Below, one piece after another: positions 16,842-22,361 of a DNA stretch of 36,771 bases. Under the pieces are notes generated by a model that saw nothing but the letters and a program-made list of their open reading frames with translations, ran no database searches and had not been told where the DNA came from. The stretch comes from a virus, in IMG/VR virus record IMGVR_UViG_3300012944_000020, positions 1 through 36,771 of that record. One strand, given 5' to 3'. Within the stretch, counting starts at the first letter, position 1, and the number at the start of each line of letters is the position of its first letter. The position numbers were made by a program, and so were the translations under genes.

Positions 16842-17135
16842 ATGGCACTTACTTACGAAGAATCCGCCGCTCTGATGCAGGACTCCGTCTTCCGGGGCCG
16901 CGTCAAGGTCTCGTGCTTGAAATTCGCGGGCTCGATTCTTGATGAATCGCCGAGCGTACCCGCGCACAACACGCGCTATCGGTGGGCACAACAATGCGAA
17001 CAGCAGCCGGACCTAGTGGCCGGCCAGATTCAACCGCCTACCGTGATGGACCCCGCAGTACAGGCGGACGGCGCGGCGATCAGCGATGGGGCGTTGCAGG
17101 GGTCAGTTGAGACCGTGATAAACAAGTTGATCTAG
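16842..17135 (+). CDS. Small conserved phage protein of unknown role, end of tail operon
   Basis: This 97-residue protein has a strong AAGGAAG ribosome binding site before ATG 16842. The sequence (start LTYEESAALMQDSVFRGRV, middle RYRWAQQCEQQPDLVA, then QIQPPTVMDPAVQADGAAI) resembles small proteins found after fibre genes in other siphophages; I recall the pattern but no function. It ends the long rightward structural block. Confidence 0.72.
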   Translation: MALTYEESAALMQDSVFRGRVKVSCLKFAGSILDESPSVPAHNTRYRWAQQCEQQPDLVAGQIQPPTVMDPAVQADGAAISDGALQGSVETVINKLI

Positions 17136-17158
17136 CGTGTTGTACACTCCGGGAGAGG

Positions 17159-17659
17159 ATGGCATCTTCCCGAAAGCCGCAACCACGTGAACATAACGGC
17201 TTCCCGATGCGGGAAGACCGCATCTTCAAGATCGAGGTTCACGTCGCCGGTATCTGCGTCCGCGAGCAGCGCGGCCGATGGAAGCTGCTCGCGGCCAGAC
17301 GCAGCTCAGAGCGTTCGCTCTTTCCCGGTAAATGGGAGTGCGGCGGCGGCATGGTCCATCCCGGCGAAGGTTTCGAGGCCGCGATTGCGCGGCAGATGTT
17401 TGAGGAATTCGGCCTCGAAGTGGAGCCGTGGTTTCTAGCCGAGACCTACACAATCCACGTCCCGCGTAGTCAGCGGATCATACCCGGTGTCCGTTGGGTC
17501 TGCCTGTGCCGCAAAGGAGAAACCCGGTTGAATGTCCGGGAATTTGCGGAGTACCGCTGGTTGAAGCTACCGCTAGTTGAATCACTCGATTGGATTGGCG
17601 GGATTCCGGAGGCGATCCACCAGGTAACGCCGCGAATCTTAGGCGGGCGAGGCGTTTAA
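17159..17659 (+). CDS. Nudix hydrolase with an altered catalytic box (Glu to Gln)
   Basis: Nudix proteins hydrolyse nucleoside diphosphates linked to another moiety, such as oxidised dNTPs, NAD or ADP-ribose. This 166-residue protein has the Nudix box at residues 64-86: G64, E70, R78, then Q79 where the family has the catalytic Glu, and E82, E83, G85, L86. Loss of that Glu may mean weak catalysis or a binding role. The start is uncertain: ATG 17159 directly abuts a GAGAGG sequence, while the in-frame ATG at 17207 lies in the loop of a perfect 7-bp hairpin and would remove 16 residues of ordinary linker. The substrate cannot be inferred. It stands alone after the tail operon, like a cargo gene. 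Confidence 0.83.
   Translation: MASSRKPQPREHNGFPMREDRIFKIEVHVAGICVREQRGRWKLLAARRSSERSLFPGKWECGGGMVHPGEGFEAAIARQMFEEFGLEVEPWFLAETYTIHVPRSQRIIPGVRWVCLCRKGETRLNVREFAEYRWLKLPLVESLDWIGGIPEAIHQVTPRILGGRGV
17200..17216 (+). promoter_or_regulatory. Hairpin with an in-frame ATG in its loop
   Basis: CTTCCCG (17200-17206) and CGGGAAG (17210-17216) form a perfect 7-bp stem whose 3-nt loop is the in-frame ATG of the Nudix gene. Another CTTCCCG lies at 17165-17171 and could compete for the same strand. Start choice or translation control could be involved, but coincidence in a GC-rich gene is also possible. Confidence 0.4.
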
Positions 17660-17919
17660 TGTTTGGTCTTGCCGTTCGAGTGTTCGGCCGTGATCGCGCG
17701 GATCAGTGCATCGAGATTGGCTTCCATCTGTTTCATGCGAGTGTCGGAGGCGTCGATATAGCCGTTGATCGACTTTGTTAGCTCCGTCATGGCTTCCACC
17801 TGGCGCACTTGGGCCTGGGCAAGAACGACGTGCAACTGGGCAAGAACTTTTACATTTTCCTGAATTTCGAGCGTATTGCGCTCCATCCGCTCGAACCGTT
17901 CGATCACTTCGGCTTCCAT
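17656..17919 (-). CDS. Small coiled-coil protein, last gene of leftward cluster
   Basis: This 87-residue protein is helical almost throughout (heptads in VIERFERMERNTLEIQENV and VEAMTELTKSINGYID) and has no membrane segment. The start at 17919 is preceded by AAAGGTGG at good distance and overlaps the stop of the upstream gene (TAATG). The C-terminus (LIRAITAEHSNGKTKH) resembles part of the upstream gene (ILRAITTERPNEA) and the end of the coiled-coil gene at 18291 (NERSNGHT), suggesting shared ancestry inside the cluster. Function is unknown. Confidence 0.65.
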   Translation of the reverse strand: MEAEVIERFERMERNTLEIQENVKVLAQLHVVLAQAQVRQVEAMTELTKSINGYIDASDTRMKQMEANLDALIRAITAEHSNGKTKH

Positions 17920-18080
17920 TAGTCCACCTTTCCAGTTTCTCTCCGCAGCCATTCGACGAGGCACGCTTCGTTCGGCCGCTCGGTTGTGATCGCGCGGAGT
18001 ATTCTTTGCCATTTTGCCGATAGCCGTTTCGCCACGGCCAATTGTTTGGCTCTTTCGGCCTCAAGCTCCTCGCTCGTCAT
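17919..18080 (-). CDS. Very small helical protein in leftward cluster
   Basis: This 53-residue protein begins at ATG 18080, overlapping the end of the KGG-motif gene, and ends on the start codon of the next gene. It is charged and helical (SEELEAERAKQLAVAKRLSA), with one cysteine and a basic end. Coupled overlaps on both sides argue that it is translated. I do not recognise it. Confidence 0.55.
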   Translation of the reverse strand: MTSEELEAERAKQLAVAKRLSAKWQRILRAITTERPNEACLVEWLRRETGKVD

Positions 18081-18304
18081 TTCGATTTCTTCCCTTCCCA
18101 CCGCTTCGCCGCGGCCTTCCGCGCGATCTCGCTACGCTCGGCCGGCGTGAGTGCGGCGGCGCGGGCCTTCCCGCCGGCTTTCCCGCCTTTCCTACCAATC
18201 TTCGACAGTTGAGCTGGAGTGAGGTTCGCCGCACGGGCCTTGCCTGGCTTAGATCCGGCAAGTTTCCGTAGCGCGACGGCATGAGGATTTTTACGTGTGG
18301 CCAT
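18077..18304 (-). CDS. Small basic KGG-motif protein, possible nucleic-acid binder
   Basis: This 75-residue, very basic protein contains two similar helical units (ANLTPAQLSKIGRKGG and AALTPAERSEIARKAA), a pattern common in small proteins with KGG repeats that are thought to bind nucleic acid or respond to stress. The chosen start is ATG 18304, with GGAG five bases before it; another ATG at 18316 has no such site. The leftward gene at 25708 shares the opening KNPxAVAL and an LTP/MTP helix, so the two may be paralogues. Confidence 0.65.
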   Translation of the reverse strand: MATRKNPHAVALRKLAGSKPGKARAANLTPAQLSKIGRKGGKAGGKARAAALTPAERSEIARKAAAKRWEGKKSK

Positions 18305-18638
18305 TGCTCCGCTCATTCTGTATTTTACTGATCAGAGAGCCGATGGCTGAAACGAGATCGGCAATCCTCTTATCCTGCCTTTGCTCGCGTTCCTGGCTTT
18401 CCGTGGCGTATACACGAAGGATTGCCCTAGTCTCGTTGGCCGAGTCATGAAGCGCCTCCCGCGTCTCTTCAAACCGCCGATCCGTTGTCTTTCAGATTGC
18501 AGCGATGTCCGCCTGTTGCTCACGCCATAGACGCCGATTTTCTTCATAATCCTGGCGGGCCTGTTCGATATGTGCGGAGACCGAAAACTCGGTACGGTCC
18601 AGGCGCTTTTTGGTATCAGCGCCGTTGTTCTCTTCCAT
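18291..18638 (-). pseudogene. Coiled-coil gene interrupted by one in-frame TGA
   Basis: From the ATG at 18638 the frame codes for 48 residues (starting MEENNGADTKKRLDRTEF), meets TGA at 18494-18492, and then continues open for 66 more codons to a TAA at 18291. Both parts are charged and helical and read as one coiled coil (EENRRLWREQQADIAAI, stop, KTTDRRFEETREALHD). A single nonsense mutation in a 115-residue gene explains this best; two small genes or a sequencing error are alternatives. No good internal start is seen after the TGA. It is the first gene of the leftward cluster. Confidence 0.55.
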
Positions 18639-18673
18639 ATTCCAAGCTTAACCTTTTCGCCGAGCGAAAGGAC

Positions 18674-18697
18674 ATAGACGGCTTTCTCACTGTCTAT
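18674..18697. promoter_or_regulatory. Inverted repeat in the divergent intergenic region
   Basis: ATAGAC (18674-18679) and GTCTAT (18692-18697) are exact complements separated by 12 nt. They lie between the start of the leftward cluster at 18638 and the rightward promoter at 18719. A 6-bp stem, TTTCGC-CGA-GCGAAA, lies just beside it. This is a candidate operator controlling one or both directions; no repressor is identified. Confidence 0.35.
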
Positions 18698-18718
18698 ATT
18701 TTCGGGGGTGAAAGTTGA

Positions 18719-18747
18719 TTGACGATTACGTAAAGGTCAAGCATACT
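18719..18747 (+). promoter_or_regulatory. Sigma-70-type promoter for the 18782-21427 operon
   Basis: TTGACG (18719-18724) and CATACT (18742-18747) are separated by exactly 17 nt, matching the sigma-70 consensus at 5 of 6 and 4 of 6 positions. The predicted start near 18754 leaves a leader of about 28 nt before the first gene. It is the clearest rightward promoter in the window and drives the operon containing both ribozymes. Confidence 0.65.
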
Positions 18748-18781
18748 AGAAGAGTAGACAGCAAACAGACGAGGCAACCAA

Positions 18782-19039
18782 ATGGCAATCAACGAAGAGT
18801 TTTACGACGAATACGACGTGAACGGCGATGCACCGGAAGCAATCGTGAAGTGCATTTCCTGCGTCGAGAAGTTTGCGGAATCGGAAACGCACTCGCACAA
18901 GGAAAACGGCAAGCGCGTGAACATCTGCAACTTTTGCTTCGAGCAGGAGAACCCGGAAGATCCGGCTTGCACCTGCTACTACGTTGACGCCGATGTCATG
19001 GAATCCCGCTTTTGTGATGCTCACGGAGAGGCAGCATAA
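18782..19039 (+). CDS. Small acidic Cys-rich protein, probably zinc-binding
   Basis: This 85-residue protein is the first gene after the promoter at 18719. It has an acidic start (EEFYDEYDVNGDAPE) and eight cysteines including CISC, CNFC and CTC, with two histidines between the first pairs. The spacing suggests one or two structural zinc sites. A small early regulator that binds a host protein is possible. I do not recognise a family. Confidence 0.7.
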   Translation: MAINEEFYDEYDVNGDAPEAIVKCISCVEKFAESETHSHKENGKRVNICNFCFEQENPEDPACTCYYVDADVMESRFCDAHGEAA

Positions 19040-19041
19040 CA

Positions 19042-19236
19042 ATGAAGAACAAACGAAAAGACGGAATCCCCGCACTCGCCTTCATGGCGAGTTTTTCATC
19101 GGCCGGCCGGCTCGATGCGATCGCAGTGCCCGCGCCCACGCAACCACAGATCACCGTGGTGGATCGGTGGGATGGGCAGAAGTGGACTGAAGTATGTCTC
19201 GAATGGGACGGCACGCAGTACAAGGAGACGAAGTAA
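19042..19236 (+). CDS. Small unrecognised protein
   Basis: This 64-residue protein begins two bases after the previous stop. The N-terminal half is basic then neutral; the second half (ITVVDRWDGQKWTEVCLEWDG) reads as two short beta strands. Tight spacing on both sides shows that it belongs to the same operon. Function unknown. Confidence 0.6.
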   Translation: MKNKRKDGIPALAFMASFSSAGRLDAIAVPAPTQPQITVVDRWDGQKWTEVCLEWDGTQYKETK

Positions 19237-19923
19237 ATGGCGAACATCGTGAAATTCGAGATCGGGCAACCCGTCGAGGTTGCCCTGAAGTACACCGAGG
19301 GCAAGGTCTACGACGGCGACTATGGCGAGCGCGTCATGTACTCACTGACTGACGGCCGGGTAATGTACCTCGATCCGCTCACCGCGGCGCGGATCAAGAG
19401 CCTGGGCGTGCAGCCGGGTGAAGCGTTTTTCATCCTGAAGTCGAAGAAAGGCCGGCTGACAGAGTGGTCCGTATTCCGTGAAGGCGATGAACCGCCCGTC
19501 GAGCCGCCCACGCGCAAGCGTACACCTCCTGCGCACGTGCTCGCCGAGCGATTGCCTGAGATCGTGGCGGCGCGGAATGCCGGCGCGAATTTGGAACAGC
19601 AGCTCGCCGATTCGATCACTCTGGTAGAGGCGAAAAAAGCAGCCGGCAGAGCAACCGCGGCAGTCCCTAGCACCGCCGCGGCGCCGGCTCGGGCGGAATT
19701 GCCCGCGCCGTCTCCAGCAACGAATGGCAGTAATTCTACCAGCGCGGAGGAACGTTGGAAAGCGGTGTTGCTCAAGCAAACGAACGCTTTGACGGATGTG
19801 CTCGCCGAGGCGCTTCGCCACAGCTCGCAGCATGGCGGCCTGGTGAAATCGGAAGACGTGCGGTCGATGATGTTGTCCGCGTTTATCAATCTCGCCAAGG
19901 GGGGCAATCAGCGTGCCGCATAA
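19237..19923 (+). CDS. Phage protein with beta-rich N-terminal domain and helical tail
   Basis: This 228-residue protein begins directly at the end of the previous gene. Residues 1-88 look like a small beta-barrel domain (KFEIGQPVEVALKY, RVMYSLTDGRVMYLD, EAFFILKSKKG), which could be an OB-fold able to bind single-stranded DNA. Residues 90-165 are a Pro/Ala-rich linker, and the end is helical with KQTNALTDVLAEALRHSS. A role in recombination or replication is a guess from fold impression and early operon position. Confidence 0.6.
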   Translation: MANIVKFEIGQPVEVALKYTEGKVYDGDYGERVMYSLTDGRVMYLDPLTAARIKSLGVQPGEAFFILKSKKGRLTEWSVFREGDEPPVEPPTRKRTPPAHVLAERLPEIVAARNAGANLEQQLADSITLVEAKKAAGRATAAVPSTAAAPARAELPAPSPATNGSNSTSAEERWKAVLLKQTNALTDVLAEALRHSSQHGGLVKSEDVRSMMLSAFINLAKGGNQRAA

Positions 19924-20185
19924 CGATAGCGAAATGGAATTTCCCACGGTGACCGAACCGTGGGACGCGGGCGAAGAGGCCGTGGTGGTTCCCTTCCGCC
20001 GCCCGCGCCGCCCGAAGACGGCGGGCGAGCCGAAGCCGGCCGCCGCGCGTGCCGTGTCGCTGTCGAGCGTGCTCATGCAGGCCGTACGCGCGGCAGCTCG
20101 GCCTGGCCGGGCCTCACGCGAAGAGACGATCCGCGAGGATACGCTGCTTGAGGTCTTGCAGGTCATGCGGAAGGCGCGGGAATGA
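19913..20185 (+). CDS. Small basic protein of unknown function
   Basis: This 90-residue protein overlaps the previous gene by 11 nt. It starts acidic, then is rich in Arg and Pro (VVVPFRRPRRPKTAG), with a C-terminal helix (REETIREDTLLEVLQVMRKA). It is the last gene before the structured RNA region containing the first ribozyme, so its message would be freed at its 3' end by ribozyme cleavage at 20321. Function not recognised. Confidence 0.6.
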   Translation: MPHNDSEMEFPTVTEPWDAGEEAVVVPFRRPRRPKTAGEPKPAAARAVSLSSVLMQAVRAAARPGRASREETIREDTLLEVLQVMRKARE

Positions 20186-20187
20186 CC

Positions 20188-20265
20188 GCCCGTGGCTTCA
20201 CCCGTGAAACGCACCGGGCGGATGTGGGGAAACGTCCCACAGATAACCGCCCGTGTGCGCTGCCA
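20188..20265 (+). ncRNA. Structured RNA segment upstream of the first ribozyme
   Basis: CCGCCCG (20188-20194) can pair with CGGGCGG (20215-20221), and the same CGGGCGG could instead pair with a second CCGCCCG at 20247-20253. A further 5-bp hairpin GTGGG/CCCAC lies between. GCGGAT (20218-20223) is also complementary to ATCCGC (20265-20270), the 5' strand of ribozyme stem I. These exclusive pairings suggest that the segment could gate ribozyme folding. A 30-codon ORF (20182-20274) also overlaps this region but has no support beyond its ATGA overlap. Confidence 0.45.
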
Positions 20266-20326
20266 TCCGCCTGATGAGCTGCCCGCGCGGGAGCGGGCGC
20301 GAAACCGGCGTTCGGCCGGTCGCGGA
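20266..20326 (+). ncRNA. Hammerhead self-cleaving ribozyme 1 (type I)
   Basis: All core elements of a hammerhead are present in order: stem I strand TCCGC (20266-20270), CTGATGA (20271-20277), stem II (G20278-C20300 and C20279-G20299, one bulged T, then GCCCGC with GCGGGC, loop GCGGGA), GAAA (20301-20304), stem III (ACCGGC with GCCGGT, loop GTTCG), C20321 as the cleavage nucleotide in a GTC triplet, and stem I strand GCGGA (20322-20326). Both required closing pairs, G10.1-C11.1 and A15.1-U16.1, are present. Predicted cleavage is between 20321 and 20322, leaving a 43-nt leader on the gene at 20365. Confidence 0.9.
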
Positions 20327-20335
20327 AATCTCCGC
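20322..20335 (+). ncRNA. 5'-end hairpin of the ribozyme 1 downstream product
   Basis: GCGGA (20322-20326), AATC loop, TCCGC (20331-20335). The second strand repeats the ribozyme's own 5' stem I strand, so the same GCGGA can pair either upstream, giving an active ribozyme, or downstream, giving a released product with a hairpin cap. This would help the products separate and protect the new 5' end. Confidence 0.65.
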
Positions 20336-20364
20336 AAACTATTAAAGGAAAATTCAGAAATTAC

Positions 20365-20832
20365 ATGAAGAAAGTTATTGCATTAAGCCTCTGCCTGGCG
20401 ATCGCTTCGTGCGCGTTCGCGGGCGTAGGCGGCGACAAGGTAGCGTATCGCGGCGGCACCGCCGCCGGCTTGAAAGACGGTTTCGAGGCGAAGGCTAATC
20501 TGAAGCGACCGGATGCTTTTACGTTCGGCACGTTGACCATTCCGTATGACAAGATTCAGTCAATCGAGTACGGCCAGAAGGCTGGCAGGCGCGTTGGCGC
20601 TGCGATCGCGACGGCCGTGCTGGTGTCGCCGGTTGGGCTGTTCCTGCTGTTCTCAAAGAAACGCAAGCATATGGTTTCGCTCACGTGGATGAACGTCGAA
20701 GGTAAGACGGACGCGGCCGTGTTTGAATTCGGAAAGAATGCGATTCGTCCGGCTCTGAAGATCCTCGAAGTGAAGAGCGGTAAGCAGATCGAGTACGAAT
20801 CGGAGGACGCCAAGGCCAATATCGGCAAATAG
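20365..20832 (+). CDS. Exported protein or lipoprotein, bacterial-type cargo gene
   Basis: This 155-residue protein has a clear signal peptide (MKKVIALSLCLAIASCAFAG), with either a lipobox (IASC) or a signal peptidase I site after AFA. The mature part begins with VAYRGGTAAGLKDG and contains YDKIQSIEYGQKAGRRVG, a hydrophobic LVSPVGLFLLF stretch followed by SKKRKHMVSLTW, and ends with SGKQIEYESEDAK. From memory this pattern is frequent in chromosomal proteins of Acidobacteriota, so it may be a captured host gene. It lies exactly between two hammerhead ribozymes: one cleaves 43 nt before its ATG, the other starts 2 nt after its stop codon. An effect on the host envelope is the natural inference. 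Confidence 0.82.
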   Translation: MKKVIALSLCLAIASCAFAGVGGDKVAYRGGTAAGLKDGFEAKANLKRPDAFTFGTLTIPYDKIQSIEYGQKAGRRVGAAIATAVLVSPVGLFLLFSKKRKHMVSLTWMNVEGKTDAAVFEFGKNAIRPALKILEVKSGKQIEYESEDAKANIGK

Positions 20833-20833
20833 A

Positions 20834-20889
20834 TCGTCCTGATGATCGCGGTTGGCTGCCGCGTGAAACGCCCGTGAGGGCGTAGGCGA
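20834..20889 (+). ncRNA. Hammerhead-like self-cleaving ribozyme 2 (type I, variant)
   Basis: The elements are in canonical order: stem I strand TCGTC (20834-20838), CTGATGA (20839-20845), stem II (CGCGG 20847-20851 with CCGCG 20859-20863, loop TTGGCTG), GAAA (20865-20868), stem III (ACGCCC with GGGCGT, GTGA loop), A20884 as cleavage nucleotide in a GTA triplet, and stem I strand GGCGA (20885-20889, one T-G wobble). The one departure is a T-T mismatch (20846/20864) where the family has the G10.1-C11.1 pair, which may lower activity. Predicted cleavage at 20884/20885 leaves a 39-nt leader on the gene at 20924. Confidence 0.75.
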
Positions 20890-20894
20890 AAGCC
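20885..20894 (+). ncRNA. 5'-end GNRA hairpin of the ribozyme 2 downstream product
   Basis: GGC-GAAA-GCC forms a three-pair stem with a GAAA tetraloop starting at the first base of the predicted cleavage product. It uses the 3' strand of ribozyme stem I, the same competing arrangement as at 20322-20335. Confidence 0.5.
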
Positions 20895-20923
20895 AAAAAA
20901 ATCCCCTTGAAGGAAATGGAACG

Positions 20924-21427
20924 ATGCTAAAGAGGGAGAGATTATTCTTAGCTGGCCTTTGCGGGCTGATCGTGATCGGTATGGGGAGCAAGCTGCACGA
21001 TTCGGGGCCGGCCGCGAATCATCCGGCCGTCAGTAAGGCGGCAGCTCAGGCCAGAACAGCGGAGGAGGCGGTGGCTTGGGCGAAAACAGAGGCGTCGGAG
21101 GCGGCGGCTCAGGCGACAATAGCGAAGGAAGCGCGGGCGGTTTCCGCGGCGGCGGCCGTCGAGCCGTCAAAACCCGATTTCGAACTGTTGAATTTCAAGG
21201 GCGAGACGGATCGGTACGGCACAACAATTGTAGGGCGGATTCGGAATAACACGGGAAGGCAATACGATTCGGTCTGGGCCAGTTTCAGTTTATATGATGA
21301 AGCGGGCGAACAGGTTGGCAGAGCATTAGCTAGTGTCTATAACTTGGAACCGGGTAAAGTCTGGAAATTCAAGGCGAGTGGTGAACGCGCCGCAACGTTC
21401 AAGCTTGCTGAGATTAGAGGCTATTGA
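20924..21427 (+). CDS. Membrane-anchored FxLYD-domain protein
   Basis: This 167-residue protein has an N-terminal membrane anchor (LFLAGLCGLIVIGMG), an alanine-rich helical stalk at residues 35-85, and a C-terminal beta domain with the FxLYD signature (VWASFSLYDEAGEQVG) after LNFKGETDRYGTTIVGRI and before LEPGKVWKFKA. FxLYD domains are small extracytoplasmic modules of unclear binding role. A good ribosome binding site (AAGGAA) is 8 nt before the ATG. The gene lies immediately after the second ribozyme, so like its neighbour it is an envelope cargo gene with a ribozyme-made leader. Confidence 0.8.
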   Translation: MLKRERLFLAGLCGLIVIGMGSKLHDSGPAANHPAVSKAAAQARTAEEAVAWAKTEASEAAAQATIAKEARAVSAAAAVEPSKPDFELLNFKGETDRYGTTIVGRIRNNTGRQYDSVWASFSLYDEAGEQVGRALASVYNLEPGKVWKFKASGERAATFKLAEIRGY

Positions 21428-21431
21428 ACCG

Positions 21432-21956
21432 TTATTTGGCAGGCTCGGCCGGCGCGCTCGCGAGACGCTTTCTTTCCTCGATGGCCTTCAGCAGCTTATC
21501 CGTCAATTGTTGGCGGTAGTCTACCGTGCGGATCTCGTTTGACGTGGCGTCAAAAGTCTGAATCCGATGAGCCTCTAAAACCTCACGCATGATTTGAACG
21601 AAGGCCGCGCCTTGCGCCGGGTCCACGTCGCCCGCGGCGACTTGCGCGAGTACCTTGTGCATCGCTTCCCGCAGTTGCGCGGGATTGGCGGTTGCCGGCA
21701 ACTGGATATCGATTGGCGCGGTGCGAGGCCTCGGCCAAACGCGATCCAAAATCAGGCGGGCGGCAAGCACGTCGCCCGCGATGGCCTGATTGATCAGAGT
21801 TTGCACGATGCGCGGTGCATCCTTGTGAGCCATCGCCTCAAGCGTCCGGAAGCGCGTAGTATTCCGTGGCCGGCCGCCTCGGTTCGTAACCTCGGCCGCG
21901 CGCTCGGAATCCTCCAGGGGCTCCAGAACCTCGGGAATGAGCGGCTCTTGCTCCAT
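21432..21956 (-). CDS. DUF5681-like protein, possible small-terminase relative
   Basis: This 174-residue leftward protein has the layout of DUF5681 proteins: a GRPRNTTRFRTLEAM opening near residue 28, then QTLINQAIAGDVLAARLILDRVWPRPR and a DIQLPA strand. The rest is helical (AHKVLAQVAAGDVDPAQGAAF). Such proteins are common in prophages near terminase genes and may bind DNA, but no function is established. Here it lies far from the large terminase, between the cargo operon and the integration genes, ending 4 nt from the convergent FxLYD gene. Confidence 0.7.
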   Translation of the reverse strand: MEQEPLIPEVLEPLEDSERAAEVTNRGGRPRNTTRFRTLEAMAHKDAPRIVQTLINQAIAGDVLAARLILDRVWPRPRTAPIDIQLPATANPAQLREAMHKVLAQVAAGDVDPAQGAAFVQIMREVLEAHRIQTFDATSNEIRTVDYRQQLTDKLLKAIEERKRLASAPAEPAK

Positions 21957-22001
21957 AGGGCTATTCTACGTCTTGCGGCCCGTGCCACAATATACGCAGT
22001 T

Positions 22002-22262
22002 GTGGAAAAGGTAGTTTTGGAAGATGCCGGTATCCGCCCGCGGCAAGGGTTTGATGCCTGGGATCGGGAAGGCAAGCTGGCCTTTCGGACCATGCAGATG
22101 TCCAACGTGTTTCGCCGGCATGCCGCTTTCTTCCGCGTCAACTCTACAGGCAAGGTTTACCGCGTGGTTTCCCGCTATAAGACCGTTGAGGTGAACATGG
22201 CGAAACTGAGCGGCGATTTGGCGAATCCGCGCAGTTCCGCCGGCACGCAGGCAAACTTATAG
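22002..22262 (+). CDS. Small unrecognised protein, probable GTG start
   Basis: The frame from GTG 22002 codes for 86 residues that read as a normal compact protein (KVVLEDAGIRPRQGFDAW, FRTMQMSNVFRRHAAFFRV, VYRVVSRYKTVEVN). The frame is open farther upstream, but there it lies opposite the DUF5681-like gene and is a shadow. No ribosome binding site is visible, so a leaderless start is possible. It may be a regulator of the adjacent excision genes, by position only. Confidence 0.5.
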   Translation: MEKVVLEDAGIRPRQGFDAWDREGKLAFRTMQMSNVFRRHAAFFRVNSTGKVYRVVSRYKTVEVNMAKLSGDLANPRSSAGTQANL

Positions 22263-22361
22263 ATTCCGTTGCCAGTTCCGCCATGGTAACGGCGGACAGT
22301 AGCGGCGGAAAAGATATTCCGCTATCCGGTTCCCTTTCGGTCTGTGATACACTGACGCGGC

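Noticed and set aside
20186-20240. A possible third hammerhead (GAAA after a hairpin)
   Set aside because: There is no CTGANGA core upstream and no matching stem I, so only the general hairpins are reported.
20182-20274. 30-codon ORF overlapping the end of the gene at 19913
   Set aside because: It lies in the structured RNA region, has no recognisable protein character, and only the ATGA overlap supports it.
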